Origin: Burkholderia sp. Ax-1719
GTDB taxonomy: Bacteria > Pseudomonadota > Gammaproteobacteria > Burkholderiales > Burkholderiaceae
NCBI RefSeq assembly: GCF_011753055.1
Contig: NZ_VWWJ01000012.1
Location: 62,001 to 126,000, forward strand
Length of the DNA: 64,000 bases
Reading direction: 5' to 3'
Below, one piece after another: positions 16,411-25,236 of this stretch. Under the pieces are notes generated by a model. It did not search any database and had not been told where the DNA came from. It saw nothing but the letters and a program-made list of their open reading frames with translations. Numbering within the stretch: position 1 is the first letter of the stretch; each line of letters begins with the position of its first letter. The translations under genes and the position numbers were made by a program.

Positions 16411-19400
16411 AGATCCGCAGCCTGCGCCTGAAGAATCTCAACTCGCTCAAGGGCGAGTGGCATATCGACTTTACGAAGCCGCCGTTTTCCGACAACGGTC
16501 TGTTTGCCATCACCGGCCCGACCGGAGCGGGCAAATCGACGCTGCTCGACGCGATCTGTCTCGCGCTCTATCACGAGACGCCGCGACTGAAGACGCTCTC
16601 TGCGTCGGCGAACGACATCATGACGCGCCACACCGCAGACTGTCTCGCCGAGGTCGTGTTCGAAGTAAAGGGCGAAGTGTTTCGCGCATTCTGGAGCCAG
16701 CGCCGCGCACGCGACAAGGTCGATGGCGCGTTACAGCAGCCCAAGGTCGAACTCGCGAGCGGCGATGGCACGATCATCACCACGCATATCAGCGAGAAAT
16801 TGCGCCGCGTCACGGAGATTACGCGCCTTGATTTTCCGCGCTTCACACGCTCGATGTTGCTCGCGCAAGGTGGCTTTGCGGCCTTCCTCAACGCCACGGC
16901 GAATGACCGCGCGGAGCTGCTAGAAGAGCTGACCGGCACGGAAATATACGGCGAAATCTCGCGACGTGTGTTCGAGCGCGCCGGCGAGGCGCGCGATGCG
17001 CTCAAGCAATTGCGCGCAAAAGCCGAAGGGATGGAACTGCTCGATGCCGGGCAACGCGCGGCCATCGACCAGGATATCGTAGCGCTGACGGGCCAGTTGA
17101 GTGCGGGCAACGCGCAGACCAAAACGTTGCATGCGCAACGGCAATGGCGGCGCGATCTCGCGCAGGCACAAGCCGATACGCAAACCGCCCTGGCGCGCGA
17201 AGCCGCGGCCAACGCTGCGCTCGAAGCGGCCGCGCCGGATCTGGCGCGACTGGCCGCGAGCGAGCCCGCCGAAGCGCTGCGCCCCGCCCATCTCGCCGTG
17301 CAGCAGGCCGATGCGGCCTGCCGTCAATCGGATGCCGAACTCACGACGTTGCGTCGTGCACGCAGCGAACGCGTGGCGTCGCAACGCGAGCAATATGCCG
17401 CGACGGCCTCGCTCGCCGCGCGCATCGTGCGTGACGGCGATGCGCAGCTCGCGAAACTCGAAGCGGAGCAGCGCAGCGTCGAAACCTATTGCCGGTCGAA
17501 CGGCCATCTGGCGCTGCTTGGCGAGCGCGTTGGCGCATGGCGTCAGCACTTCGAGCAGCGAAAGCGTATGGCCGCGGATATCGCCGCGCGCATCAAGCAG
17601 CTAGGCGATGTGGAGCGGCAGCAGAACGAGCAGCGTGCGCAGCGCGAGCAGCACGCGGCGGCGCTGGTTGCCGCCGAGCGCGCGAAGATCGAATCGGATA
17701 CGGGCCTGCAGGCACTTCTGCAGGCGCAAGAAGCGCGTCTCGCTGGGCAAACGCTCGCGCAATTGCGTGAGGCGTGGCACGCGGATCAGGTGACACTCGC
17801 GCGCTGGCAACAACTGGAAACGGTGGCCGAACGCAGGCGCGCGCTCGCCGATGAAGAGCAAACGCTCGCGGGTATGTTGACGCGCTCGCAAAGCGATATC
17901 GATATCAAGGCGGCAGAATCGCAGACGCTTCAACAAGCGCACGCACAATGCCTCGGGCGCGTCGAAGACAAGCAGAAGTTGCTCGAACAGGAGCAGATGA
18001 TTCGTAGCCTCGCGCAGCATCGCGAGCAGTTGCAGCCCGGCGAAGCGTGTCCCTTGTGCGGCTCGCACGAACATCCGGCGATCGACGCCTATCGCGCGCT
18101 CGATGAATCCGCTACGCAAACCGCCTTGCAGGCAGCGCGCGCGGAATTGCAGGCTTGCGCACAGCACTTGAGTGCAGCGGAGCAGGCTTTGTCTGCGCTG
18201 CGCGCAACGCTTGCACAACAGCGCTCGCAACACGAAAAGCTGGCCGCGCGCGTCACGCAGAATCGCGAAGAGTGGGAGGCGCTGGTGACGGCGCTTGCGG
18301 CACAATCGCTCGACGCGCACGCATGGCAACACGCCGATGCGCTCGCGGCGGCACGCGAATCCGCCAATCTGAAAGCGCAACAGTTGAGGCAGCGACTCGA
18401 CGCAGTCGAAGAAGCCGAAGCCGCACTCAACCGCGCACGCGAGGCCAACATGCGTTGCGCCGATGCGCTCCACGCGGCACGCGCCCGCGCCGAACTGCTC
18501 GATCACTCGATCAAGAGCCTGCAAGAGCGCAGCGAAGATATCGCCCGCGAGCGCACGACCCTGCAAGCCGCACACGACGACGAATCTGCCAGTCTGCTCG
18601 ACGCGCTGCGTTCTGGCGGCTACGCGCTCGACACCCTTCCCGACGACTCCGCCGAATGGCTTGCCGCGCGCAGCGCCGAATGGCGTCAATGGCAGCAGAC
18701 GCAGCATCGTTTGCAGGTGCTCGGACAAGATTCGGTGCGCCAGCGCGGCCTGTGCGAAAGCGCGCGGACGCAGTGGCAAACGTGGCGAGAACGATGCGCC
18801 AGCATCGGCGTGGAAACGGCGGTGGCCGCACGCGCGCATGACAATCCGACAGCGTCCTTATTTGACGACGACGAAGAGGAAGGCGACGCCTCGCCAGAAG
18901 GCTTCGATGCCAGCGCCACGCGTGCGGAGACCTCGACACGCGAACTGGCCGCGCTCGATGGTCAGTTGACGCATCTCGAACGCACGCTTGCGCAGCAGCG
19001 CACGACACTCGACGAGGCCGCGAAGGCCTGGCAAGCGGCCCTCGAACAAAGCCCGTTCGCCGATCAGGCCCACTTCCTCGAAGCCTTGCTGCCAGCCGAA
19101 GAACGCAAGCACCTGCAAGCTCTCAAGCAGCAACGCGAACAGGAGAAGCAGACCGCCGCCGCCTTGCTGCAGAGCGCGCGCAACAAACTTGCCGGTCTAC
19201 AAGCGGTGGAGCCGCCTGTGCAGACCGACGCGACACTCGAAGCGCTGGAGGCGCAACTCGATGCGCTCGAAAGAGAGAATGCGGCACTCAACGAACGTCT
19301 GGGCCATCAGCGCGGATTGCTCTCGCGCGACGCGCAGCAGCGCGGAAGCCAGCGGGCGCTGTTCGAGCAGATCGAAGCGCAATCGCAGGACGCCGATCTG

Positions 19401-19895
19401 TGGCAACGGCTCGATTCGCTGATCGGCTCCGCCAAGGGCGACAAATTCCGCCGCTTCGCGCAAGGCCTGACGCTCGACCATCTGCTCGCGCTTGCCAACC
19501 GGCATCTGGATCGCCTGCATGCGCGCTATCTGTTGCGCCGCAAATCAACGGGCGAACTGGAGCTGGAAATCGTCGATGGCTGGCAGGCGGACGCCACGCG
19601 CGACACGCGCACGCTCTCGGGCGGCGAGAGCTTCCTGGTGAGCCTTGCGCTGGCGCTCGCGCTATCGGATCTCGTGAGCCACAAGACCTCGATCGATTCG
19701 CTGTTCCTCGACGAAGGCTTTGGCACGCTGGATGGCGATACGCTCGAAATCGCGCTGGACGCGCTCGATACGCTCAACGCAAGCGGCAAGATGATCGGCG
19801 TGATCAGTCACGTCGAGGGGCTGAAGGAGCGTATCGCTACGCAGATCCGCGTGGAAAAGGGCGGCGGTATCGGCCATTCGCGGCTGGTGCTTTAA
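16407..19895 (+). CDS. sbcC: ATPase subunit SbcC (Rad50 homologue)
   Basis: The 1162 aa SMC-like protein has an N-terminal Walker A (GPTGAGKST, about residues 37-45), a long Gln/Ala/Arg/Glu-rich coiled coil, a zinc hook CPLC at about residues 548-551, a returning coiled coil, the signature LSGGESFLVSLALALAL and a Walker B region FLDEGFGTLD near the end. It is about 110 residues longer than the E. coli protein, mostly in the coiled coil, which includes an acidic stretch near residue 820. It tethers DNA ends and drives the SbcD nuclease. All catalytic motifs are present, so it should be functional. Confidence 0.96.
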   Translation: MKIRSLRLKNLNSLKGEWHIDFTKPPFSDNGLFAITGPTGAGKSTLLDAICLALYHETPRLKTLSASANDIMTRHTADCLAEVVFEVKGEVFRAFWSQRRARDKVDGALQQPKVELASGDGTIITTHISEKLRRVTEITRLDFPRFTRSMLLAQGGFAAFLNATANDRAELLEELTGTEIYGEISRRVFERAGEARDALKQLRAKAEGMELLDAGQRAAIDQDIVALTGQLSAGNAQTKTLHAQRQWRRDLAQAQADTQTALAREAAANAALEAAAPDLARLAASEPAEALRPAHLAVQQADAACRQSDAELTTLRRARSERVASQREQYAATASLAARIVRDGDAQLAKLEAEQRSVETYCRSNGHLALLGERVGAWRQHFEQRKRMAADIAARIKQLGDVERQQNEQRAQREQHAAALVAAERAKIESDTGLQALLQAQEARLAGQTLAQLREAWHADQVTLARWQQLETVAERRRALADEEQTLAGMLTRSQSDIDIKAAESQTLQQAHAQCLGRVEDKQKLLEQEQMIRSLAQHREQLQPGEACPLCGSHEHPAIDAYRALDESATQTALQAARAELQACAQHLSAAEQALSALRATLAQQRSQHEKLAARVTQNREEWEALVTALAAQSLDAHAWQHADALAAARESANLKAQQLRQRLDAVEEAEAALNRAREANMRCADALHAARARAELLDHSIKSLQERSEDIARERTTLQAAHDDESASLLDALRSGGYALDTLPDDSAEWLAARSAEWRQWQQTQHRLQVLGQDSVRQRGLCESARTQWQTWRERCASIGVETAVAARAHDNPTASLFDDDEEEGDASPEGFDASATRAETSTRELAALDGQLTHLERTLAQQRTTLDEAAKAWQAALEQSPFADQAHFLEALLPAEERKHLQALKQQREQEKQTAAALLQSARNKLAGLQAVEPPVQTDATLEALEAQLDALERENAALNERLGHQRGLLSRDAQQRGSQRALFEQIEAQSQDADLWQRLDSLIGSAKGDKFRRFAQGLTLDHLLALANRHLDRLHARYLLRRKSTGELELEIVDGWQADATRDTRTLSGGESFLVSLALALALSDLVSHKTSIDSLFLDEGFGTLDGDTLEIALDALDTLNASGKMIGVISHVEGLKERIATQIRVEKGGGIGHSRLVL

Positions 19896-19911
19896 GCACC
19901 GCACACGCGTT

Positions 19912-20556
19912 TCAGGGCTTGTTTTCGAGGCCCGCGAGGTGATCTAGCATCTCGCGGCCAATCGTATTCTCGCCGCGCGAAACCAGCGCTTCGCCCGCAC
20001 CGCGAATGTCGCGCGCTTCCTTGTTCTGTCCCAGCTTGCGCTTGCCCACGAGACGCGTGATCTCGATCTCCAGCCCGACGATGGCTTTGAGCATGGTGTC
20101 GAGGTAGTCAGTGGGCGCGTCGCCCATCTTCCACGGCTTCGGCTCGTCCGCTTCGTGCGTGCGTGTGAGACGCGCGACCACGCCGCGCACGAACTTCTCG
20201 TCGTCCCGAATGCGGATGCGGCCATGCGCGTGCACGACCACGTAGTTCCAGGTGGGCACCTGGCGATGCGTTTCGTGTTTGCTGGGATACCACGTCGGCG
20301 AAATGTAGGCGTCGCCTGCGCGAAAAATGGCGAGCACTTCGTCGCCGTCCTTGACGTCCTGCCAGAGCGGATTCGCGCGCGCGACATGCGCGTGCAGCGT
20401 GCCAAACCTGCCCTCATTCGCAAGGAGTTCGAAGGGAATGTGATTGGCGTCCAGACCGCTCGCGCCCTGCGTGACCAGCGTGCCGAACGGATGCTGCGCA
20501 ATCAGCGCATGCAGGACTTCGGGGCGGGATTCGTCGAAATGGGCGGGGACGTACAT
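19912..20556 (-). CDS. PaiB-like FMN-binding negative regulator
   Basis: The 214 aa protein matches the PaiB family (starting MYVPAHF, then HPFGTLVTQG, DANHIPF, HVARANP, SPTWYPSK and NYVVVHAHG), a split-barrel fold related to pyridoxamine oxidases that binds FMN. The Bacillus member represses sporulation and protease genes, but most members have no established target. It converges on sbcC with 16 nt between the stops. Nothing nearby suggests its partner. Confidence 0.9.
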   Translation of the reverse strand: MYVPAHFDESRPEVLHALIAQHPFGTLVTQGASGLDANHIPFELLANEGRFGTLHAHVARANPLWQDVKDGDEVLAIFRAGDAYISPTWYPSKHETHRQVPTWNYVVVHAHGRIRIRDDEKFVRGVVARLTRTHEADEPKPWKMGDAPTDYLDTMLKAIVGLEIEITRLVGKRKLGQNKEARDIRGAGEALVSRGENTIGREMLDHLAGLENKP

Positions 20557-20668
20557 GGCGGCTCCACGATGCGGTGCGCGGGTGAGGAAGCCATGATTGT
20601 CGCGCTAAAGCGCATCTGGTTGTAGAGCCAGCGCCGTACGCGAATGGGGAACCAGAACAGGTGCCGCC

Positions 20669-21436
20669 CTAGCCCGCCAGCTCGACCTCGACGCGCTGCA
20701 ACGCCCGGAACGGCTCCAGCGCCTCCTCGCTCGCGCTCGCCGAGGTAATCAGCCGCCAGTCGCGCTCCAGCGGCGTCCAGTGCTGCTGACGCGCGCGTCC
20801 GAGTTTGTCCGAATCCGCCAGCACGATCACCTGCGCCGCGCGCCGGATCATGCAGTCCTTAAGCGATGCCTGCTGCGCGCTCGCTTCGCACAGGCCGAAT
20901 TCCGCCACCACGCCGTCCGCGCCCAGAAATGCCGTGTCCACGCTCACGCGCGAGAGCAGCAGTTCAGCAAGCGGCCCGAGCGTGCTCATGCTGGAGCTAC
21001 GCAGATCGCCGCCCAGCAGCGTGACTTCGATGCCCGGTGCGTTGGCGAGCGTGGTCACGGCCAGCAAGTTGTTGGTGATGACGTGAAGATCGCTGCGCGT
21101 GAGCAGATGGCGCGCGAGCGCCGCGCAGGTGGTGCCGCCATCGAGCATGACGGTGTCGCCGTCACGCACGTGCGCGGCCGCCGCCAGCGCGATCCGTTCT
21201 TTCTGCTCGCGCTGCGCCGCCTTGCGCTCTTCGAGCGAGGCCTCCGGCTCGTGCACGCCGACCAGCGCGGTCGCGCCGCCATAGGTGCGCACGAGGCGGC
21301 GCTGCTTGTGCAGCACGGCCAGATCGCGGCGGATGGTGGCCTCCGACACGCCTAGCGCCTCCGTCAACTGTTCGACGTTGGCCTCGCGCGTTTGCACGAG
21401 TTCGAGGATGGCGCGGTGACGGTCGGACGCTTTCAT
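20669..21436 (-). CDS. DeoR/GlpR-family transcriptional repressor
   Basis: The 255 aa protein has an N-terminal DeoR helix-turn-helix (VEQLTEALGVSEATIRRDLAVL, then RTYGGA) and a C-terminal sugar-phosphate sensing domain (DGGTTCAALA, TNNL, LLGG). DeoR repressors respond to phosphorylated sugars or sugar acids. The gene follows pdxA2 with an 82 nt gap and is the last gene of the probable threonate operon. The two identical 16-mers upstream of the permease gene at 25011 and 25075 are its best candidate operators. Confidence 0.92.
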   Translation of the reverse strand: MKASDRHRAILELVQTREANVEQLTEALGVSEATIRRDLAVLHKQRRLVRTYGGATALVGVHEPEASLEERKAAQREQKERIALAAAAHVRDGDTVMLDGGTTCAALARHLLTRSDLHVITNNLLAVTTLANAPGIEVTLLGGDLRSSSMSTLGPLAELLLSRVSVDTAFLGADGVVAEFGLCEASAQQASLKDCMIRRAAQVIVLADSDKLGRARQQHWTPLERDWRLITSASASEEALEPFRALQRVEVELAG

Positions 21437-21518
21437 TACTTTAGGTCGAGCAGAAAATAGGGCTAAACGGACCCGGCGATCTTACACGATGACGCCCCCG
21501 GTCCTGCCCCTTCACCGA

Positions 21519-22517
21519 TCAACGGCGCGTGGCCAGTTCCGCGCCCTGGCGCAGTGCTTCGAGCATGCTGCCTTCGTCCACCACGCCCTTGCCCGCGATA
21601 TCGAACGCCGTGCCGTGATCGACCGACGTGCGGATCACTTCGAGACCCACGGTCACGTTCACGCCCGCTTCGAGGCCCAGCACCTTGACCGGACCGTGGC
21701 CCTGATCGTGATACATCGCCACCACGAGGTCGAAGTCGCCGCGTCCCGCGCGGAAGAACAGCGTGTCGGCGGGCAGCGGGCCGGTCACGTCGAGGCCGCG
21801 CTCCTGCAGCAACTTGACCGCCGGAATGATCTTCTCTTCCTCTTCGCCGTAGCCGAACAGGCCGTTTTCACCCGCATGCGGATTGATGCCGCACACGCCG
21901 ATGCGCGGCTTCGCAATGCCCGCCTTCACCAGCGTGGCGTTGCCGCGCTCGATCGTGCGCTGCACGAGGCCCGGCTCGATCTTGCGGATCGCGTCGATGA
22001 TGCCGATGTGCGTCGTCACGTGAATCACGCGCAGTTGCGGCGCGACCAGCATCATCGACACTTCGTCGACGCCCGTGAGATGCGCGAGCATTTCCGTGTG
22101 GCCCGGATACTTGTGGCCGCCAGCGTGCAGCGCTTCCTTGTTGAGCGGCGCCGTGCAGATGGCGTCGATCTGCTTGCTCTGCGCGAGTTCGACCGCCCGC
22201 GCGATGTACTGATACGCCGCATCGCCCGCAAGCGCCGACAATTCGCCGAAGGGCAGATCGTCGGGAATCAGGTTCAGGTCGATCACGTCGATGGTGCCCT
22301 GCTCGTAGCGCGCTTCGGACGGATCGTTCACGCGGCGCACCGCGAGCGTCAGCCCGCAGATGGCGATGGCCTGTTCGAGCCGGCGCGCGTCGCCGATCAC
22401 GACGGGGCGGCACTGCGCGTAGACATTCGCGTGCGTGAGACTTTTCGCGACCACCTCGGGGCCGACGCCGGCGGCGTCGCCCATCGTGATGCCGATGACG
22501 GGGATATAGGTGCTCAT
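21519..22517 (-). CDS. pdxA2: PdxA2-type 4-phospho-D-threonate 3-dehydrogenase
   Basis: The 332 aa protein belongs to the PdxA family, with GDAAGVGPE near residue 13 and metal/substrate motifs YPGHTE, CGINPHAGE and YHDQGH. Placed directly behind a four-carbon acid sugar kinase it fits PdxA2, which oxidises 4-phospho-D-threonate to a beta-keto acid that decarboxylates to dihydroxyacetone phosphate. The ATG at 22517 has a GAGGAA ribosome binding site; a longer in-frame reading lacks one. A role in pyridoxal phosphate synthesis (PdxA1) is less likely because of the neighbours. The order permease-kinase-dehydrogenase matches, as I recall, the Salmonella kdgT2-dtnK-pdxA2 locus. Confidence 0.88.
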   Translation of the reverse strand: MSTYIPVIGITMGDAAGVGPEVVAKSLTHANVYAQCRPVVIGDARRLEQAIAICGLTLAVRRVNDPSEARYEQGTIDVIDLNLIPDDLPFGELSALAGDAAYQYIARAVELAQSKQIDAICTAPLNKEALHAGGHKYPGHTEMLAHLTGVDEVSMMLVAPQLRVIHVTTHIGIIDAIRKIEPGLVQRTIERGNATLVKAGIAKPRIGVCGINPHAGENGLFGYGEEEEKIIPAVKLLQERGLDVTGPLPADTLFFRAGRGDFDLVVAMYHDQGHGPVKVLGLEAGVNVTVGLEVIRTSVDHGTAFDIAGKGVVDEGSMLEALRQGAELATRR

Positions 22518-22594
22518 AAATTCCTCAAAGGTGCTGAACTGGCGTCGGCGCGCGCCTTGATGTCGAACGGCAAGGCCGCGCGCGCCGGACGCGC

Positions 22595-23902
22595 TTATGT
22601 CGGGTTGTGTTCCGTGCGGCGATCCGTGCCGCGAATGTCGTCGATATTGCGCAGGTGCCGCCATGCGGCATACAACGCTTCGTCGGTGCCGAACGCGCCC
22701 GCCTTGGTGACGACGGCCGGGCGATGCGCGGTGTCATGCGATTGCGTATGCGGGCGCGCCACGGCTACGCCCGCCTCGATCTCCGTGATCAGGCGCAGGC
22801 TGCCGATGCCCGCCGCATCGAGCATCGCGCGCGCGGTTTCGCCGCCCGTCGCGATCAGGCCGCCGAGCCGCGCGAAATGCGGCGCGACCAGCGCGGCCAG
22901 CATCGCCGAAAGTTGTGCGCCTTCGGCGGGATCGAACGCGTCATCGCGACCGATGCGCAGCAGCAGATCGGCGTGCTGCCGGGTGCCCAGGATCGCGCCG
23001 ATCTCTTCGCCCCATCGCGTCCACTGCGCGTGCGCGTGACCGGCACGCAGCACTTCGGGCGGCACGATGAGTTCGGCCAGCGCCACGCGCTCGCGCAGCA
23101 CGGCGCATTGCCGCTCGCCCACGGCGGACAGGCTGCCGACCAGCACGAGAATCGGGCCAGGCGCGCTTGCGCCCGCGTCGTCGGCTTCGGCTGCGTTGGC
23201 ACGCGGCGCATCGAGCGTCGCCAGTTCGCGTGCGAGTCCGCCTGAGCCGACCCAGAAAAACGCGCTCTGGAGTTCGAGCGTCGCGCGCGCCAGCGCTTGC
23301 AGATCGGCGGCGCTCTGGGCATCGACGATCAGTGCCTGCGCGCCTTCCGGCCCTTCCGCCGCAATCAGCGCGGCGCGGCGCGCGAGCGCGCGCGGCTCGT
23401 TGTGCAGCAGCGCCGCGTCGAAGCGCTCGCTCTTGAGACCGGCGCTCGCGAGCATGGCGGCCATATCGGCGTGGCGGCCCGCATGTTCGAGCTGCCAGGT
23501 GTCCGTCTGCTCAAGCGGTACGCCGTGCACGAGCAGCGCGCCGCCGCGCACCGTGCGGCCGGTGGCCGGAAACGCGGGCGCGACGATCGCCAGTCCGGCG
23601 CGCGCCTGCAAGCCCGCCACCTCGGCGGCCCAGTTGCCGCGCAACGTCGAATCGATCTTCTTGTAGAGACGGCGGCCGTGACCGAGCGCGACGAACGCCT
23701 GCGCGGTGCGCTCAGCGGCGTCGGCGGGCGTGAGGCGGCGCGTGTCGGTGTCGGCGGCGATCACGTCGGCATCGTGCGGCGCCGACTCCATCTGCGCCCC
23801 CGACGCGTCGAGCGTCACCACCGTGCGATGGCCCGCGTTCGCAAAGCCGATCGCGCAATCGGCGGCGCCCGAAAGATCGTCGGCGATGATCAGCAACTTC
23901 AT
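22595..23902 (-). CDS. dtnK: Four-carbon acid sugar kinase (DUF1537), probable D-threonate kinase
   Basis: The 435 aa protein has the two-domain layout of the DUF1537 kinases: an N-terminal substrate domain (IADDLSGAADC, KKIDSTLRGN, PAFPATGRTV) and a C-terminal nucleotide-binding domain (GSGGLA, ATGGETARAML). The family includes DtnK, LtnK and OtnK. With only a PdxA2 partner and no OtnC-type aldolase or isomerase, D-threonate is the best substrate; D-erythronate cannot be excluded. The ATG at 23902 overlaps the permease stop (ATGA) and has AGAGG upstream, so it is preferred over a start at 23998. Confidence 0.87.
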   Translation of the reverse strand: MKLLIIADDLSGAADCAIGFANAGHRTVVTLDASGAQMESAPHDADVIAADTDTRRLTPADAAERTAQAFVALGHGRRLYKKIDSTLRGNWAAEVAGLQARAGLAIVAPAFPATGRTVRGGALLVHGVPLEQTDTWQLEHAGRHADMAAMLASAGLKSERFDAALLHNEPRALARRAALIAAEGPEGAQALIVDAQSAADLQALARATLELQSAFFWVGSGGLARELATLDAPRANAAEADDAGASAPGPILVLVGSLSAVGERQCAVLRERVALAELIVPPEVLRAGHAHAQWTRWGEEIGAILGTRQHADLLLRIGRDDAFDPAEGAQLSAMLAALVAPHFARLGGLIATGGETARAMLDAAGIGSLRLITEIEAGVAVARPHTQSHDTAHRPAVVTKAGAFGTDEALYAAWRHLRNIDDIRGTDRRTEHNPT

Positions 23903-24924
23903 GGGGCGACCCTCTTGCCTTCGCAGGATTGCGCGGAGTTCTGCGTGCGGTGTGCATCGCGTTTTGCTTCGCGCGCCTGCGCCCGCTTCGCGACCCACGC
24001 CGTGAGCACCGGCGACGCGATCGCCGTCACCACCACGCAGGCCGCTACCAGCAGCGTCGCGCTCTGCGCGGCGTGTTCGTAGACTGGATTGGCCGCTGCG
24101 ACCAGCGCCGGCACCGCCGCCGCGTTACCCGCCGTATTGGCAGCCGCCACACCAGCCACGCCCGTGCCACCCGTCACGCGATCGGCGAAATAAAGCGGAA
24201 TACCCGTGACGATCACCACGCCGATACCCAGACCGATACCGAGCAAACCCGCCTGCCAGACCTTATGCAGATCGAGGCCCGCGCCCAGCGCGAGCGCGAA
24301 GAACGGAATCATCACCGGCACGGCGCGCGCGAGAAAGGCGCGCATCTCGCGGTCCAGATTGCCCAGCAGCATGCCCGCGCACAGCGGCAGGATGCTGCCC
24401 ACCAGCGTCTGCCACGGAAACGCCGACAGTCCCGCCACGCCCATCGTCACCATGGTGAGGAACGGGCCCGACTCCAGCGACATGATGGTGTACGCGCCCA
24501 CATCCTCCGAGCGACCGTATTGGCCCATCAGCGCCATATAGAGGCCGCCGTTGGTGTCGTTCATGGCGGCGACCACGGCCAGCGTGGAAAGACCCGCGAA
24601 CAAGCCAGAAGCGATTGGCTGCTCGCCGATCAGATGGCCCATCAGGATCCCCACCACGATGGCCGCGCCCACCTTGGTCGCGAACAGCGCGCCGCCCTTC
24701 TTGAGCAGATACGGCGTGGCTTTCACGTCGATGCTCGCGCCCATGCAGACGTAGAACACCGCGAGGATCGGCAGCGCGCCGGTGAAAAGTGCGTTCGTGA
24801 ACGAGCCGAAGAATTTCGGCAGGCCGGGCAGGAAGGTCGCAATCAGCGAACCGGCCAGCAGCGGCACGATCATCATGCCGCCGGGAACGCGCTCGATCGC
24901 GCGCTTGATGGGAATCTGAGCCAT
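23899..24924 (-). CDS. 2-keto-3-deoxygluconate permease family transporter (probable threonate uptake)
   Basis: The 341 aa protein is a KdgT-family secondary transporter with about ten hydrophobic segments and typical stretches such as ASIDVKATPYLLKKGGALF and AAMNDTNGGLYMALMGQYG. Family members import keto-deoxy-sugar acids with protons. It is the first gene of the kinase and PdxA2 operon, so it probably imports D-threonate or a related C4 sugar acid rather than 2-keto-3-deoxygluconate. The C-terminal tail is basic and cytoplasmic. It overlaps the kinase start by 4 nt. Confidence 0.88.
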   Translation of the reverse strand: MAQIPIKRAIERVPGGMMIVPLLAGSLIATFLPGLPKFFGSFTNALFTGALPILAVFYVCMGASIDVKATPYLLKKGGALFATKVGAAIVVGILMGHLIGEQPIASGLFAGLSTLAVVAAMNDTNGGLYMALMGQYGRSEDVGAYTIMSLESGPFLTMVTMGVAGLSAFPWQTLVGSILPLCAGMLLGNLDREMRAFLARAVPVMIPFFALALGAGLDLHKVWQAGLLGIGLGIGVVIVTGIPLYFADRVTGGTGVAGVAAANTAGNAAAVPALVAAANPVYEHAAQSATLLVAACVVVTAIASPVLTAWVAKRAQAREAKRDAHRTQNSAQSCEGKRVAP

Positions 24925-25010
24925 GGGAGTCTCCTCAATGATGATCCGACCGGCGCACGCCTTGGACCGGCGTGATCGCTCTGGGGATTTTGATCGGTTT
25001 GCTCACTGTT

Positions 25011-25090
25011 TTGATTGAAACGATCATGACGGAGTGTAAACGCGCGCAGCGGAATGCGCAATTCGATCATCAATTTGATTGAAACGATCA
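25011..25090. promoter_or_regulatory. Pair of identical 16-bp repeats, candidate DeoR operators
   Basis: TTGATTGAAACGATCA occurs twice without mismatch, at 25011-25026 and 25075-25090, 64 bp apart (about six helical turns) and on the same face. Each copy has short inverted arms (TGAT / ATCA). A degenerate third match (TTGATCGGTTTGCTCA) begins near 24990. They lie about 90-165 bp upstream of the permease start, where a repressor could loop DNA. Confidence 0.6.
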
Positions 25091-25236
25091 AAATGGGGAC
25101 GATTGGCAGCCGTGCGCGGGCGGCACGGCGCACGGCTGCGCGCTCGATCCGTCGAAGTCGATATCATTAGTCAGACGAAATCAGGCTCGCGGCGCTGCAT
25201 CTCCCGGCGCTGCCCGAACCCATCCCGCAGGTCACG

